Notes: a model not told the origin generated them from the letters alone. A stretch of DNA of 64,000 bases from Burkholderia sp. S171 (GCF_009766085.1 NZ_LMUF01000048.1:1-64000); one strand, 5' to 3'; shown: positions 56,026 to 64,000, numbered from the stretch's first letter. Numbers and translations are program-made.

Positions 56026-56142
56026 GTTATCTATCGATAGGTTAAGCGTGAAGCGAAGCATGGAGCGCGAAGATCGCGATGTCAATACCTATCTACCGAT
56101 AAGTTAAGTCGAACGATTGTGCTTATCTATCGGTAGAGATAT
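56026..56142. promoter_or_regulatory. Three related TetR-type operator motifs
   Basis: The GST/TetR intergenic region holds TTATCTATCGATAGGT (from 56027), ACCTATCTACCGATAAGT (56087-56104, opposite orientation) and CTTATCTATCGGTAGAGA (56122-56139). All share a CTAT-C-G-GTAG/ATAG core dyad. The repeated, bidirectional placement fits autoregulation plus control of the GST gene. Confidence 0.65.
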
Positions 56143-56200
56143 AATTGAAGTAACTTCTTTCCTGTCAACAACACGCTTTTGGTATTCCAAGGCTTCCCTG

Positions 56201-56767
56201 ATGACCACCACAGACACCAAAGAACGAATCATGAGTGTGGCGAAACTCATGGTGCAGGCGCACGGCTACAACGCACTCAGCTTTCGTGAAATCGGAAAGG
56301 AGGTGGGTGTGTCCAGCGCGAGCATCCACCACCACTTTCCCACCAAGGGCGATCTTGGCGCCGCCCTGGCGCAACGCTACACAGAAGACGGAAGCGCGGC
56401 ACTCGACACATTGCTTGCCACCTCCAAAGATGCTCACAAATGCATAACCGGTTACACGGGCATCTTTCGGGCGGCGTTGCTCAATGACAATCGGATGTGT
56501 CTTGTTGGACTCATGTCCGCCGAATACGACGACTTGCCCGTGGAAGTGCGAGCAGAAGTGGACCGATTCATCAAGGTAAACGTCAAGTGGTTGACTGAAG
56601 TCCTGTCGCTTCGAAAATTGAAAGCAGGGAAGGACGCAATTCAGCACCAGGCGCTTGCGATCTTCGCCGCAATGGAGGGTGCTCAACTCGTGGCAAGAGG
56701 GCGGGGCGACATCGCCATGTTCGATCGCGCGGTAACGGTGTACCGGGCGGCCGGGTTGATTCCTTAG
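56201..56767 (+). CDS. TetR family transcriptional regulator
   Basis: 188 residues. The DNA-binding helices read ALSFREIGKEVGVSSASIHHHFPTKGDL, split as usual by the Ser-rich turn; the C-terminal domain (about 60-188) is all helical and binds an unknown ligand. ATG 56201 starts directly before TKERIM, the first helix; the frame open to 56117 runs through an operator and is not preferred. Divergent from the GST gene. Confidence 0.92.
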   Translation: MTTTDTKERIMSVAKLMVQAHGYNALSFREIGKEVGVSSASIHHHFPTKGDLGAALAQRYTEDGSAALDTLLATSKDAHKCITGYTGIFRAALLNDNRMCLVGLMSAEYDDLPVEVRAEVDRFIKVNVKWLTEVLSLRKLKAGKDAIQHQALAIFAAMEGAQLVARGRGDIAMFDRAVTVYRAAGLIP

Positions 56768-57110
56768 CCGGGTGACGTTTGACTACCTGGGCCTCCAAGA
56801 TAGGCGTGCGCCAGCGCAACCCAGTACGACGTGCCGAGAGGTATCAGCGCGTCGTTGAAGTCATAGCTTGCGCTGTGCAACTGACAGACACCGCTCGCTT
56901 GTCCCGGCAAGCGTGCCGAGCCGTCGCCGTTACCGATGAACGCATAGGCGCCCGGCTTGTAGGATGTAAAAAGCAAAGTCCTCGGATGTCATGGCGCGTT
57001 CCACGTTTTCGTCGACGTTCGCAGCCCCGGCGAGGGCTGCTTCGGCCGCATGGTTGACGAGCGGTCCGGTGTTGGAAGGGTTTATTAAAACCGTGGCGCA
57101 GGAAAGACTG
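56764..57110 (-). pseudogene. Truncated, frameshifted M20 amidohydrolase
   Basis: Minus-strand sequence carries the C-terminal part of an M20D enzyme: PLVNHAAEAALAGAANV and ERAMTSEDFAFY in one frame, then PGAYAFIGNGDG and LHSASYDFNDALIPLG in the next, ending TAA at 56764. A frameshift near 56960 separates them. The N-terminal two thirds, with the CGHDGH metal site, are missing. It is related to, but distinct from, the intact M20 gene at 5076-6260. Its end overlaps the TetR stop by four bases. Confidence 0.75.
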
Positions 57111-57157
57111 ATCTGACTGAGTCAAGTGGGAAGGCAAGCGGGACGCCCGTCACTTAC

Positions 57158-57200
57158 GTGACGCCCGTGACGCCCGTGACGCCCGTGACGCCCGTGACGC
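57158..57200. repeat. Tandem 9-bp repeat (GTGACGCCC, about 4.8 copies)
   Basis: Four perfect GTGACGCCC units and a partial fifth stand directly after the stop of the DUF2894 gene. The 3'-end location suggests slippage-prone sequence; read on the minus strand the repeats do not alter the protein because they lie outside it. Confidence 0.85.
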
Positions 57201-57853
57201 TATCGCTTGCGTGGTTTGCCGCCCGTACTTTTCCGGGGGCTTGCGGAGCGAGGCGCATCTTTATCCGGCAAGGTGCCGCCGCCGTTCATTTGCTCCATCC
57301 ACGACAAGGCGTCGATGTACGACAAGAACTGCTGCAAATATCCTGGCGACAACTCGCGCATCAGCGCAAGCGAACGATGCACGAGGCTGCTTGAGTTGAG
57401 CGGACCGGCATTCCCGGGCACTTGCGCAAGCGACTGCCGAAACTGCCTCTCGGTACTGACCTGGGTCCAGGTTTTCCTGAAGTAATCAAGCACCTCCATG
57501 TCTGGATAGGAGGAGGGGCGGGGCAAGGCGTGACCCGCTGCGGGGCCGTCGCTATCCACCGGCGCGCAGAGGCTCATGTACTCGACCAGCCCGGCAAGCG
57601 CACCGCGAACAGGCTCGCCGGCATCAACAGGCCGGGACGCGGTGTTCTCAAGATCCTCGGCGTAATCGGTGGCATAAGCCTCGATCAGCTTGGACAGCCT
57701 GTCATCCAGAATGCGTCGCGCCTCGCCGCTGTGGCTGGCCGCTCGCCGATCCAGCGCTTCAATAAAATGAAATCGAATGGGATCCAGCCGATCAGCGCCG
57801 CGCTCGCGCCATACATCGAGCGTCGAACGAACACTGCTCACGTCGCTATTCAC
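57200..57853 (-). CDS. DUF2894 domain protein, fourth gene of the stator-like operon
   Basis: 217 residues, cytoplasmic, no membrane segment. Matches DUF2894 as I know it from Burkholderiales: RFHFIEALDRRAASHSGEARRILDDRL near the N terminus, then DYFRKTWTQVSTERQFRQSLAQVPGNAGPLNSS and LALMRELSPGYLQQFLSYIDAL, with a basic, Ser/Lys-rich tail. Function unknown. The start overlaps the OmpA gene end by 8 bases, so it is coupled to the motor pair and probably binds its cytoplasmic side. Confidence 0.85.
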   Translation of the reverse strand: MNSDVSSVRSTLDVWRERGADRLDPIRFHFIEALDRRAASHSGEARRILDDRLSKLIEAYATDYAEDLENTASRPVDAGEPVRGALAGLVEYMSLCAPVDSDGPAAGHALPRPSSYPDMEVLDYFRKTWTQVSTERQFRQSLAQVPGNAGPLNSSSLVHRSLALMRELSPGYLQQFLSYIDALSWMEQMNGGGTLPDKDAPRSASPRKSTGGKPRKR

Positions 57854-58493
57854 CGGGCTTCACCGTTGCGCTCGACGGCCTCGGAACAGGGGCTATTTCC
57901 ACACGCCGGTTCTTCGCCCGTCCCTCGTTGTCGGCATTCGAGCTCACGGGCTGCTGCGAGCCGAACGCGGCCGCGAACACCGAGGAAGAGGGGACGCCCG
58001 ATTCGATCAACGCACGCGTTACCGTCAACGCGCGCTGGGCCGACAGCTCCCAGTTGTCGGCAAAGCGACGGTTACTCTCCCGCAACTGCCGGTCATCGGT
58101 AAAACCGCTCACCATCAGGATCTGATCGTTCGCCTGGAGATAAGCGGTCAATGGCCCGGCCAGGCTCTTCAATACGTCCCGGCCTTCGGGCTGCAATTGA
58201 TCGGAGTTGAGTGCGAACAACACGCTGCCGTTGATGCCAATACGCCCGTTGACCAGCGTCACCCGGCCGGCTGCCAGCGGCCCGGCCAGCGCCTGCTCCA
58301 AAGTCTTGCGGCGCTGCGTTTCCATCTGCCGCTGCTTGACCTCTTGTTCAAGCTTGGACGACAGCTCCAGTTGCACGCCGATGACGCCAATCATGATCAG
58401 CATGAACGCGCCCAGCAGCACCGACATCAAGTCGGCGAAGGCGGGCCATACAGGCGCGACCGTCTCCACGCCGCCGTCGATGTCCTCGCTCAT
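57846..58493 (-). CDS. MotB/ZorB-like OmpA-domain protein
   Basis: 215 residues. After a short cytoplasmic head the only membrane helix begins WPAFADLMSVLLGAFMLIM; Asp21 in the FADLM motif matches the ion-carrying Asp of MotB, TolR-like and ZorB proteins. A coiled linker (about 45-70) leads to a periplasmic OmpA peptidoglycan-binding domain (about 85-205) with LMVSGFTDD and the NRRVEI ending. ATGA overlap with the DUF802 gene. Together they should form an ion-driven stator complex of the inner membrane. Confidence 0.88.
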   Translation of the reverse strand: MSEDIDGGVETVAPVWPAFADLMSVLLGAFMLIMIGVIGVQLELSSKLEQEVKQRQMETQRRKTLEQALAGPLAAGRVTLVNGRIGINGSVLFALNSDQLQPEGRDVLKSLAGPLTAYLQANDQILMVSGFTDDRQLRESNRRFADNWELSAQRALTVTRALIESGVPSSSVFAAAFGSQQPVSSNADNEGRAKNRRVEIAPVPRPSSATVKPGE

Positions 58494-60856
58494 GCGACCG
58501 TGGCTCCCGCGCTAGCTCCAGCAGACGCACGCCGTCCGGCGAGTTGTTGCAGGTCTTCGACAATCTGCTTCTGCGACATCATGCTCAGGTCGATGACTTC
58601 CCGAGCCTGCGCCACGTAATAGGCAAGCTGTTCGTCGCTGCGGGCGAGTGACTTGTCCAGCGCGACTTCAATACGCTGGAGATGCGTCACCAGTTTTTCG
58701 TTCGAATCGCCGAACAACTGCACGGCCATGCCGAACGCTTCGCCCAAGCTCGCCACTTCGACCGCGCTCCCGGTGACCTGCGCGGCAACGGCGCCGAGCT
58801 TGCCGGTTTCGGATTCGACCTTATCGGCGAACTGGGTGCCCACACGCTCCAGCAGACCCGCCGATGTCGTGACCAGCGCGTCAACGGCTGAGCGCTGCTC
58901 GGTGGACGCATGGTTCACGGCATCGAGCAAGGTCTCCAGCGTTGCCAGCAGACGGCTGCGCTCCTCCAGCATCGCGGTGTCGCGGACCATGCTGTCGGAA
59001 AGCTTCTGGCGCAGTTCGGCAACGACTTCGGCGGCGGCCTTGGGGGCTTCCGATGCCGCTTGCACGAGCCGTTCGATTTCGGAAATCGTGCTGCTGGTAT
59101 GCGCCTGCGTCTGGGCCGATAGTTCGCGCGCAGTCTGCTCCAGCGCGTTGCAAATCTCCTGCTGCCGGCTCGCGGTGCGCGTGCCTGCCTGCTCCCACTC
59201 GCGGCTCAGCGTAGCGGCCATCGAACCAAGCGTCTCGGTCCAGGCCGCCAGTCGCTCCTGATCCCGCGATGCCAATTCCGCCTGCAGGTTCGCCGCAGCC
59301 TTGGGCGCTTCCGCCGCAGCGTGCACAAGCCGGTCGATTTCCGCGATCGTATTGCTGGCGTGCGCCTGCGTCTGAGCGGAGATATCGCGAGCGGTTTGCG
59401 CCAGCGTGTCGCACATCTCCTGCTGCCGGCTCGCGGTGCGCGTGCCTGCCTGCTCCCACTCGCGGCTCAGCGTAGCGGCCATCGAACCGAGCGTCTCGGT
59501 CCAGACCGCGAGCCGTTGCTCGTCCCGCGACGCCAATTCGCCCTGCAAGTCCGCTTGCGACTGGCCCACGGCGCTCAGCAGCAACGCCGAATGCTGTGCG
59601 AAGGTCGCTGCGGCCTCGGACAAGGCCTGCTGGTTGTGACTCGCCAGCTTCTCGCCAGCGCGCTCTTGCCGCGACAGCGCTTCGTTCCACGCCGCGGACA
59701 CACTGCCGGCCGTCGCGTCCAGGCGCGCGGCGACGCCTTCCAGCAGGCCGGCCGAACGGTGATCGAAGGTTTCGGTGAATCGATCCAGCGAGTTGCTTAG
59801 CTGCTGGACCAGCGCCTCGCTCGATCGCTGGTGTGCCTCCAGCGCCTGGTTCCAGATACCGGCTACGGTGGTGGTGCTCGCCTCGAAGCCGCTCGACAGT
59901 CCGTCCAACTGGCGTTGCACGGCATGCGTGACGGTAGCGTGCAAGGATGCTGTCTCGCGCGCAAGACCCGCCATCGTTGCCTCCATGACCGGCTGCAGCG
60001 CCGCGCCAGCGGCACGCGTGCTGTCAGCAATGCTCTCCTTCAACGACCGCTCCACCGAGGAAGCGAGGCGGGCGTAGGTTGCCTCCGCCTTGCCATGGAA
60101 GGTTTCCTGGCTCGCAATCTGCCGCGCGTTAATGGCGAGGTTCTGTTGTTCGATGGTCGCCATCATCATCTGCAGCCGATCGACCAGTTGAGGCATTCCC
60201 TCGGCCTGCCGCTGCAGGAGCTTGAAGCTTTCCTCGCGCTGATGGGTCTGCGAGTAGATACGCAATGTAGTTGCGATCTTCACATCGAGCATCTGCCCGG
60301 CTTCGATCCGTTCGCGCCGGCACAGTGCGGAAAGCAGCCCGAGCGTGGCGGATGTGGCCACGCCTGCAATCGAGGTGCCGAACGCAAATCCCAGCCCCTG
60401 GACCGGCGCGGCCAGCGAATCGCGGATAGCCTGCAGGTCCGTCGCGCTTTCCAGCGCCATGCCCGTCCCTCTCAGGGTCGCCACCATGCCCAGGAGCGTG
60501 CCCAGCATGCCCAGCAACACGAGCAAGCCGACCAGATAGGGCGCAAGCGCCGGGCCGGGCAAAGCCACGCGCTCGCCCTCGATGCGCAGGCGCACCGCAT
60601 TGCGCAGGCTGGGATGCAACCGGTCAAGCCATGCGCTCAGTCCGGGCGGAGGTCCGGACAGGTCCACTACGGCACGCGCCAGGGTGGACGTGGCTTGGCT
60701 GTAGCGTCGCAACTCGAGCGCGCCCGCCAGATAGCAGGCGCCCACGAGCAGGGTGACAGCCAGCGCCAGCACGTTCGAGCCGACGTAGCCGGCGCCGATC
60801 CAGCACACAGCGGCCAGACCTACTAAAAAAACGACAAGATTCAGATATCTGGACAT
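58490..60856 (-). CDS. DUF802 MotA/TolQ/ZorA-like membrane protein with long coiled-coil tail
   Basis: 788 residues. Four helices at about 5-25, 27-47, 106-128 and 153-178; the last two carry GMLGTLLGM (116-124) and GFAFGTSIAG (156-165), the MotA/TolQ/ExbB channel pattern. From residue 180 to the end is a cytoplasmic, Ala/Gln/Glu-rich helical tail predicted to be coiled coil, with two near-identical 87-residue units. It closes with LAYYVAQAREVIDLSMMSQ. The build parallels ZorA of Zorya defence. It lies 10 bases after DUF3348 and overlaps the OmpA gene. Confidence 0.9.
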   Translation of the reverse strand: MSRYLNLVVFLVGLAAVCWIGAGYVGSNVLALAVTLLVGACYLAGALELRRYSQATSTLARAVVDLSGPPPGLSAWLDRLHPSLRNAVRLRIEGERVALPGPALAPYLVGLLVLLGMLGTLLGMVATLRGTGMALESATDLQAIRDSLAAPVQGLGFAFGTSIAGVATSATLGLLSALCRRERIEAGQMLDVKIATTLRIYSQTHQREESFKLLQRQAEGMPQLVDRLQMMMATIEQQNLAINARQIASQETFHGKAEATYARLASSVERSLKESIADSTRAAGAALQPVMEATMAGLARETASLHATVTHAVQRQLDGLSSGFEASTTTVAGIWNQALEAHQRSSEALVQQLSNSLDRFTETFDHRSAGLLEGVAARLDATAGSVSAAWNEALSRQERAGEKLASHNQQALSEAAATFAQHSALLLSAVGQSQADLQGELASRDEQRLAVWTETLGSMAATLSREWEQAGTRTASRQQEMCDTLAQTARDISAQTQAHASNTIAEIDRLVHAAAEAPKAAANLQAELASRDQERLAAWTETLGSMAATLSREWEQAGTRTASRQQEICNALEQTARELSAQTQAHTSSTISEIERLVQAASEAPKAAAEVVAELRQKLSDSMVRDTAMLEERSRLLATLETLLDAVNHASTEQRSAVDALVTTSAGLLERVGTQFADKVESETGKLGAVAAQVTGSAVEVASLGEAFGMAVQLFGDSNEKLVTHLQRIEVALDKSLARSDEQLAYYVAQAREVIDLSMMSQKQIVEDLQQLAGRRASAGASAGATVA
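59024..59545. repeat. 261-bp tandem duplication inside the DUF802 gene
   Basis: Two adjacent 87-codon units (59285-59545 and 59024-59284) encode QGELASRD...APKAAA and QAELASRD...APKAAA. The stretch from ATCTCCTGCTGCCGG (59154 and 59415) onward is almost identical at DNA level, including the TRTASRQQE part, showing a recent in-frame duplication that lengthens the tail. Confidence 0.85.
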
Positions 60857-60866
60857 AGCGTCCCAG

Positions 60867-61610
60867 TTAGCGGGTACGAAGGGCCGCGAGCAACCCTTCG
60901 ACCGGTTGAAAACGAAGATCCAGTTCGGCCAGCAACACGCTCTGCATATCTTTGCGGAACACGTTCAGCCACGCGCCCGGCGCGACCATTGCGGCGTCCT
61001 CCGGCGCCTGGGCGGCGTCGAGCGTCTCCCGCTCGGCTTGGCGCAAGCGCTCGAAGTGTCCGCCAAGCAATGCAGGCACGGTGGCCAGCAGACTCCGCTC
61101 GCGTGGGCTCAGCGCACGCTCCATGACGGCATCCACCTCGGCGAGCCGGCACAGGTCGGGCGTCCTGGCGGCCAGTTTTGCCCGCAGCCGGCTACGCAGA
61201 TTGCCGATGCCCGTCTCCATCGTCTGCTGCATGGACGTATAGATCTGACGAAAGGCCGGATAGTCGATCGCAGCGTTCATCGAGGCTCCATGAGAGGGTG
61301 GTTGAGCAGACCCGTGGCGCTTAGCGGTGGCAGAAACGCTCCCGCCGACGATCGCATTCACCAACGTGCTGCGCACGCGGGCGCACTCGGTCTCCTCAGG
61401 GCTGACGGAGGCTTGCGTGCCGGAGGGTACAGCCGGCGGACTGCCGTTGAGCGCCGTGGACAACGCGATGGCGTCTGTCCAGTGGACCCATTGGCTCAGC
61501 CTGTCCGAGAGCGGCTGCCTGGATTCGGTAACATCGACATCCGCGAGGCGAGCCAATAGGCGAATGAGCGTCGGGCCGCTGAGAGCTGTACGCTGAGGGG
61601 CTTGCACCAT
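60867..61610 (-). CDS. DUF3348 domain protein, first gene of the stator-like operon
   Basis: 247 residues, soluble, helical. Matches DUF3348: opening RTALSGPTLIRLLARLADVDV, middle IDYPAFRQIYTSMQQTMETGIGNLRSRLRAKLAA, and end WLNVFRKDMQSVLLAELDLRFQPVEGLLAALR. Function unknown; found with DUF802 genes in Burkholderiales. The promoter must lie above 61610. As the first, soluble gene it may be a regulator or an effector docking on the tail of the DUF802 protein; both are inference. Confidence 0.85.
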   Translation of the reverse strand: MVQAPQRTALSGPTLIRLLARLADVDVTESRQPLSDRLSQWVHWTDAIALSTALNGSPPAVPSGTQASVSPEETECARVRSTLVNAIVGGSVSATAKRHGSAQPPSHGASMNAAIDYPAFRQIYTSMQQTMETGIGNLRSRLRAKLAARTPDLCRLAEVDAVMERALSPRERSLLATVPALLGGHFERLRQAERETLDAAQAPEDAAMVAPGAWLNVFRKDMQSVLLAELDLRFQPVEGLLAALRTR

Positions 61611-61964
61611 ACCACCAGAGTCAAAAAGTTCGCTAGTTTACACGCGGACGGGGTGGTGGCCGCCATCTCTTGATCGTTGGGCGCGCGAGGGTAGAATTTC
61701 AGGGTGTTCGACAAGCCACTCACAATGCCGGAATTTGCGCATATTCCCGGCCATCGGATTGTCTGTAATGGGCGCTAGAACCCTTTCAATAAATGTCAGC
61801 CGAGAACAGCGACGGACCCGGGAGGGAAAAAGGGGCTATCGCGTGGCGCGCCTCCAATTCGTGCCCCTTAACTGCGATGCAATGCGCTGGCAGCATACGT
61901 TCCCTGACACGGCTATGATTGTTAGCGGCAATCCATGCCGAACCACCAAAAGGAGAATGTCCGG
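61611..61964. other. Divergent promoter region
   Basis: 354 bases between the DUF3348 operon and the ABM gene. No gene supported. The side near 61950-61956 carries the AAGGAGA ribosome site of the ABM gene. No repeats or operators were recognised. Confidence 0.5.
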
Positions 61965-62273
61965 ATGATTCACGTTATTGCCACTATCACTGCATTACCG
62001 GGTTCGCGCGACGCAGTCCTTGAGCTATTCAGCAAGAACCGTCCAGCGGTACTGGCGGAAAATGGATGCATCAGCTATGAAGCGGTGGTCGACGTACCGG
62101 ACTTCGGGCCGATTCAGACACCGCTCGGCAATGACACATTTGCCGTGATCGAACGCTGGGAAAGCGCCGAAGCGTTGAAGGCGCATGGCGCCTCTGCGCA
62201 TATGGCTGAATATGGGCGCAACACCAAGCCGCTGCTCGCTAGCCGCGTCATCAATGTGCTGCAAGTCTGCTAA
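61965..62273 (+). CDS. Antibiotic biosynthesis monooxygenase (ABM) domain protein
   Basis: 102 residues, one ABM/YgiN ferredoxin-like domain. Typical wording is VIATITALPGSRDAVLELFSK, then ENGCISYEA and FAVIERWESAEALKAHGASAHM. Such proteins are dimeric cofactor-free oxygenases or quinol-handling proteins. ATG 61965 is preferred since AAGGAGA lies 8 bases upstream and the domain begins there; the open frame to 61935 adds a leader. Stands alone. Confidence 0.9.
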   Translation: MIHVIATITALPGSRDAVLELFSKNRPAVLAENGCISYEAVVDVPDFGPIQTPLGNDTFAVIERWESAEALKAHGASAHMAEYGRNTKPLLASRVINVLQVC

Positions 62274-62294
62274 GGCGGCAACTCGTATTGGCTA

Positions 62295-62310
62295 GCCGGG
62301 AAAACCCGGC
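62295..62310 (+). terminator. GC-rich hairpin after the ABM gene
   Basis: GCCGGG-AAAA-CCCGGC forms a perfect 6-bp stem with a tetraloop, 22 bases after the stop. No T-run follows. The 384 bases up to 62694 show no gene; only the promoter of the kinase is expected there. Confidence 0.5.
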
Positions 62311-62694
62311 ATCACGAGACGCGCCAGACTGTGCCTGATGCTTCGCGGTCTACGCATGGTTTTAATGCGTCCTCATGCAAGGGCAGCCTCGCTGCCAGAA
62401 AGCCGAGGCATGGAGTTTCCTTGTTAGCCGATGCCTACGCGACACAGGCCAGATAATTGGACGCGTTTCTTCCTTTTCGCATCGCTCATCAGCTGCCGAT
62501 ACGCGTCATTTTCGAGCACTAGCCATCGCAATGACAGGAACTCAGAAATGAATCGCCTCAAGGCATGCCCTGAATCACCGCCCTAAAGCGCAGTAGCCCT
62601 TCCGTTCAGTACTATCATTAGTGAACAAACATCACGTGGCGCGATGCATCCCGCTTAGACCACAACTCAATGGCGATTCGTGGAAGTCCGAAAA

Positions 62695-64000
62695 ATGAAA
62701 ACCGAAAACGGCACGGGGTTGTGCGGGGTGAGCGAAGAAAAACGCTTTGAATTGCTCGTGACGAGCATCAGGGATTACGCCATCTACATGCTGAACCCCG
62801 AGGGGATTGTCAATAGCTGGAACGCCGGGGCGGAACTGTTCAAAGGTTATGCCGCCCACGAGATCATCGGACAGCATTTTTCGGTTTTCTACACCGAGGA
62901 GGATCGGCGCTCAGGCAAGCCGACCCGGGCATTACAAACCGCCCGCGAACAAGGAAAGTTCGAAGATGAAGGCTGGCGGGTGCGAAGAGATGGCACGCGC
63001 TTCTGGGCCAGTGTCGTGGTTGATCCGATCCGCGCTCCCTCAGGTGAGCTGATCGGTTTTGCCAAGATCACACGCGACATTACCGAACGCAAAGCGACCC
63101 AAGACGCGCTGCGCGAAAGTGAGGACAGGTTCCGTCTGCTTGTTCAGAGCGTGACAGACTATGCGATCTACATGATCTCCCCGACGGGTGTCATCACGAA
63201 CTGGAACGCGGGCGCAGAACGCATCAAGGGCTACAAGCAAGAGGAAATCGTCGGTTCGAATTTCGCGGTCTTCTACACTGACGAAGACCGTGCTAAAGAC
63301 ATGCCTGCCCAGACGCTGGCAACGGCGGCAACCGAAGGCCGGTTTGAACGGGAAAGCTGGCGTGTTCGTAAGGACGGGACACGATTCTGGGCACACGTCG
63401 TTGTCGATGCGATCCGTGACGAAGCGGGAAAATTGCTGGGATTCGCCAAAGTCACGCGAGATATCACAGAACGAAAGCAGGCAGCGGAGGCGCTTGAGCG
63501 AGCCAATGCGGAGCTGTTCCAATCGCAGAAGATGGAAGCGATTGGCCAGCTTACCGGGGGCATTGCCCACGACTTCAATAACCTGCTGGCGGTTATCTCA
63601 AGCAGCGTGGATGTGCTGAACACGCGCGCGCAGAATTACGCCGATACCAAGGTGCTGGACGCCATGCGGCGTGCGGTCGAGCGCGGTGCGCTCATGACCC
63701 AGCAACTGCTTTCGTTTGCCCGTCAGCAACCGCTCATGGTTGAAAAGTATGACCTGAACGCAGTGATCAGCAGCTTCGAACCCGTGCTGCGCCGCGCCGG
63801 AAATTCCGCTATCGAGATGGACATACGGCTGGCCCACCACGCCAGGACCGTTTTGCTTGATGCCGCCCGATTCGAGGCGGCGCTGCTGAACCTGGTCGTC
63901 AATGCCCGCGATGCCATGCCCGATGGCGGGAAACTGATCGTCGCCGTCGAGAACGTCGAGTTGGGTGCTGTGGAGGTCGCGAGTCTGACGCCGGGTGCTT
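62695..64000 (+). CDS. PAS-PAS hybrid-type sensor histidine kinase (partial, runs off the window)
   Basis: At least 435 residues, cut at the window end. No membrane segment, so a cytoplasmic sensor. Two PAS domains (about 18-130 and 143-255) resemble each other closely (SIRDYAIYML / SVTDYAIYMI; GWRVRRDGTRFWA / SWRVRKDGTRFWA). The dimerisation domain has the phospho-acceptor His292 in LTGGIAHDFNNLLAV, then LLNLVVNARDAMPDGG, the N-box of the ATPase domain. The closing part, possibly a receiver domain, lies beyond 64000. ATG 62695 has GGAAG upstream. The signal is unknown. Confidence 0.92.
   Translation, partial: MKTENGTGLCGVSEEKRFELLVTSIRDYAIYMLNPEGIVNSWNAGAELFKGYAAHEIIGQHFSVFYTEEDRRSGKPTRALQTAREQGKFEDEGWRVRRDGTRFWASVVVDPIRAPSGELIGFAKITRDITERKATQDALRESEDRFRLLVQSVTDYAIYMISPTGVITNWNAGAERIKGYKQEEIVGSNFAVFYTDEDRAKDMPAQTLATAATEGRFERESWRVRKDGTRFWAHVVVDAIRDEAGKLLGFAKVTRDITERKQAAEALERANAELFQSQKMEAIGQLTGGIAHDFNNLLAVISSSVDVLNTRAQNYADTKVLDAMRRAVERGALMTQQLLSFARQQPLMVEKYDLNAVISSFEPVLRRAGNSAIEMDIRLAHHARTVLLDAARFEAALLNLVVNARDAMPDGGKLIVAVENVELGAVEVASLTPGA

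Noticed and set aside
57158-57200. GTGACGCCC array considered as a CRISPR-like repeat
   Set aside because: Units are 9 bases with no spacers, a simple tandem repeat.
57846-60856. Considered as a plain flagellar MotAB stator
   Set aside because: No flagellar genes are near, and the MotA-like protein lacks the MotA cytoplasmic loop layout and has a 600-residue tail instead.

Overview
The window is GC-rich, densely coded DNA of a beta-proteobacterium, most probably Burkholderia sensu lato (Paraburkholderia or Caballeronia type). This rests on the Burkholderia-like MreB, the DUF3348-DUF802-OmpA-DUF2894 gene set, many LysR/AraC/LacI regulator-transporter pairs and a NodT-type RND efflux operon. 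No rRNA, tRNA, ribosomal or replication genes are seen, so an accessory part of a secondary chromosome is plausible; that is inference.

Layout. 1-7.8 kb: two paralogous ProX-like betaine-binding proteins flank a stand-alone mreB and a hypothetical gene, followed by an M20 amidohydrolase and an exported HAF-repeat protein. 7.9-18.5 kb: small regulator/transporter/enzyme units (DMT exporter and AraC, SRPBCC, cupin, DUF1697, LysR-MFS operon, MdtG-like MFS, a decayed PepSY gene, LysE, LysR and SDR). 18.6-26.3 kb: a seven-gene sugar operon on the minus strand (periplasmic binding protein, ABC ATPase, permease, phosphotriesterase-family protein, amidotransferase-like protein, ribokinase-like kinase, BtpA-family protein). 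A LacI regulator lies upstream and a perfect 12-bp palindrome sits in the promoter region. 26.4-32.3 kb: IclR regulator divergent from an acyl-CoA dehydrogenase, an ADP-forming acyl-CoA synthetase and an MFS carboxylate transporter. 32.3-41.6 kb: an MdtABC-type tripartite RND operon with its own outer-membrane factor. 42.3-49.9 kb: LacI regulator divergent from a complete ABC importer and a GH42 beta-galactosidase, with two identical 16-bp operators between them. 50-57.1 kb: small stress and detoxification genes (SnoaL-like, MarR, AKR, CMD, ArsR, GFA, GST, TetR) mixed with frameshifted or truncated genes (SRPBCC, GNAT, M20). 57.2-61.6 kb: the DUF3348-DUF802-OmpA-DUF2894 operon. 61.9-64 kb: an ABM monooxygenase and a PAS-PAS histidine kinase cut by the window end.

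The most promising unexplained system is the 57.2-61.6 kb operon. It pairs a four-helix MotA/TolQ/ZorA-like membrane protein carrying a cytoplasmic tail of about 600 residues with a MotB/ZorB-like OmpA protein that keeps the TM-entry aspartate. This is the architecture of an ion-driven stator, here with two uncharacterised partner proteins. The BtpA/ribokinase/phosphotriesterase sugar operon is a second candidate pathway of unknown substrate.
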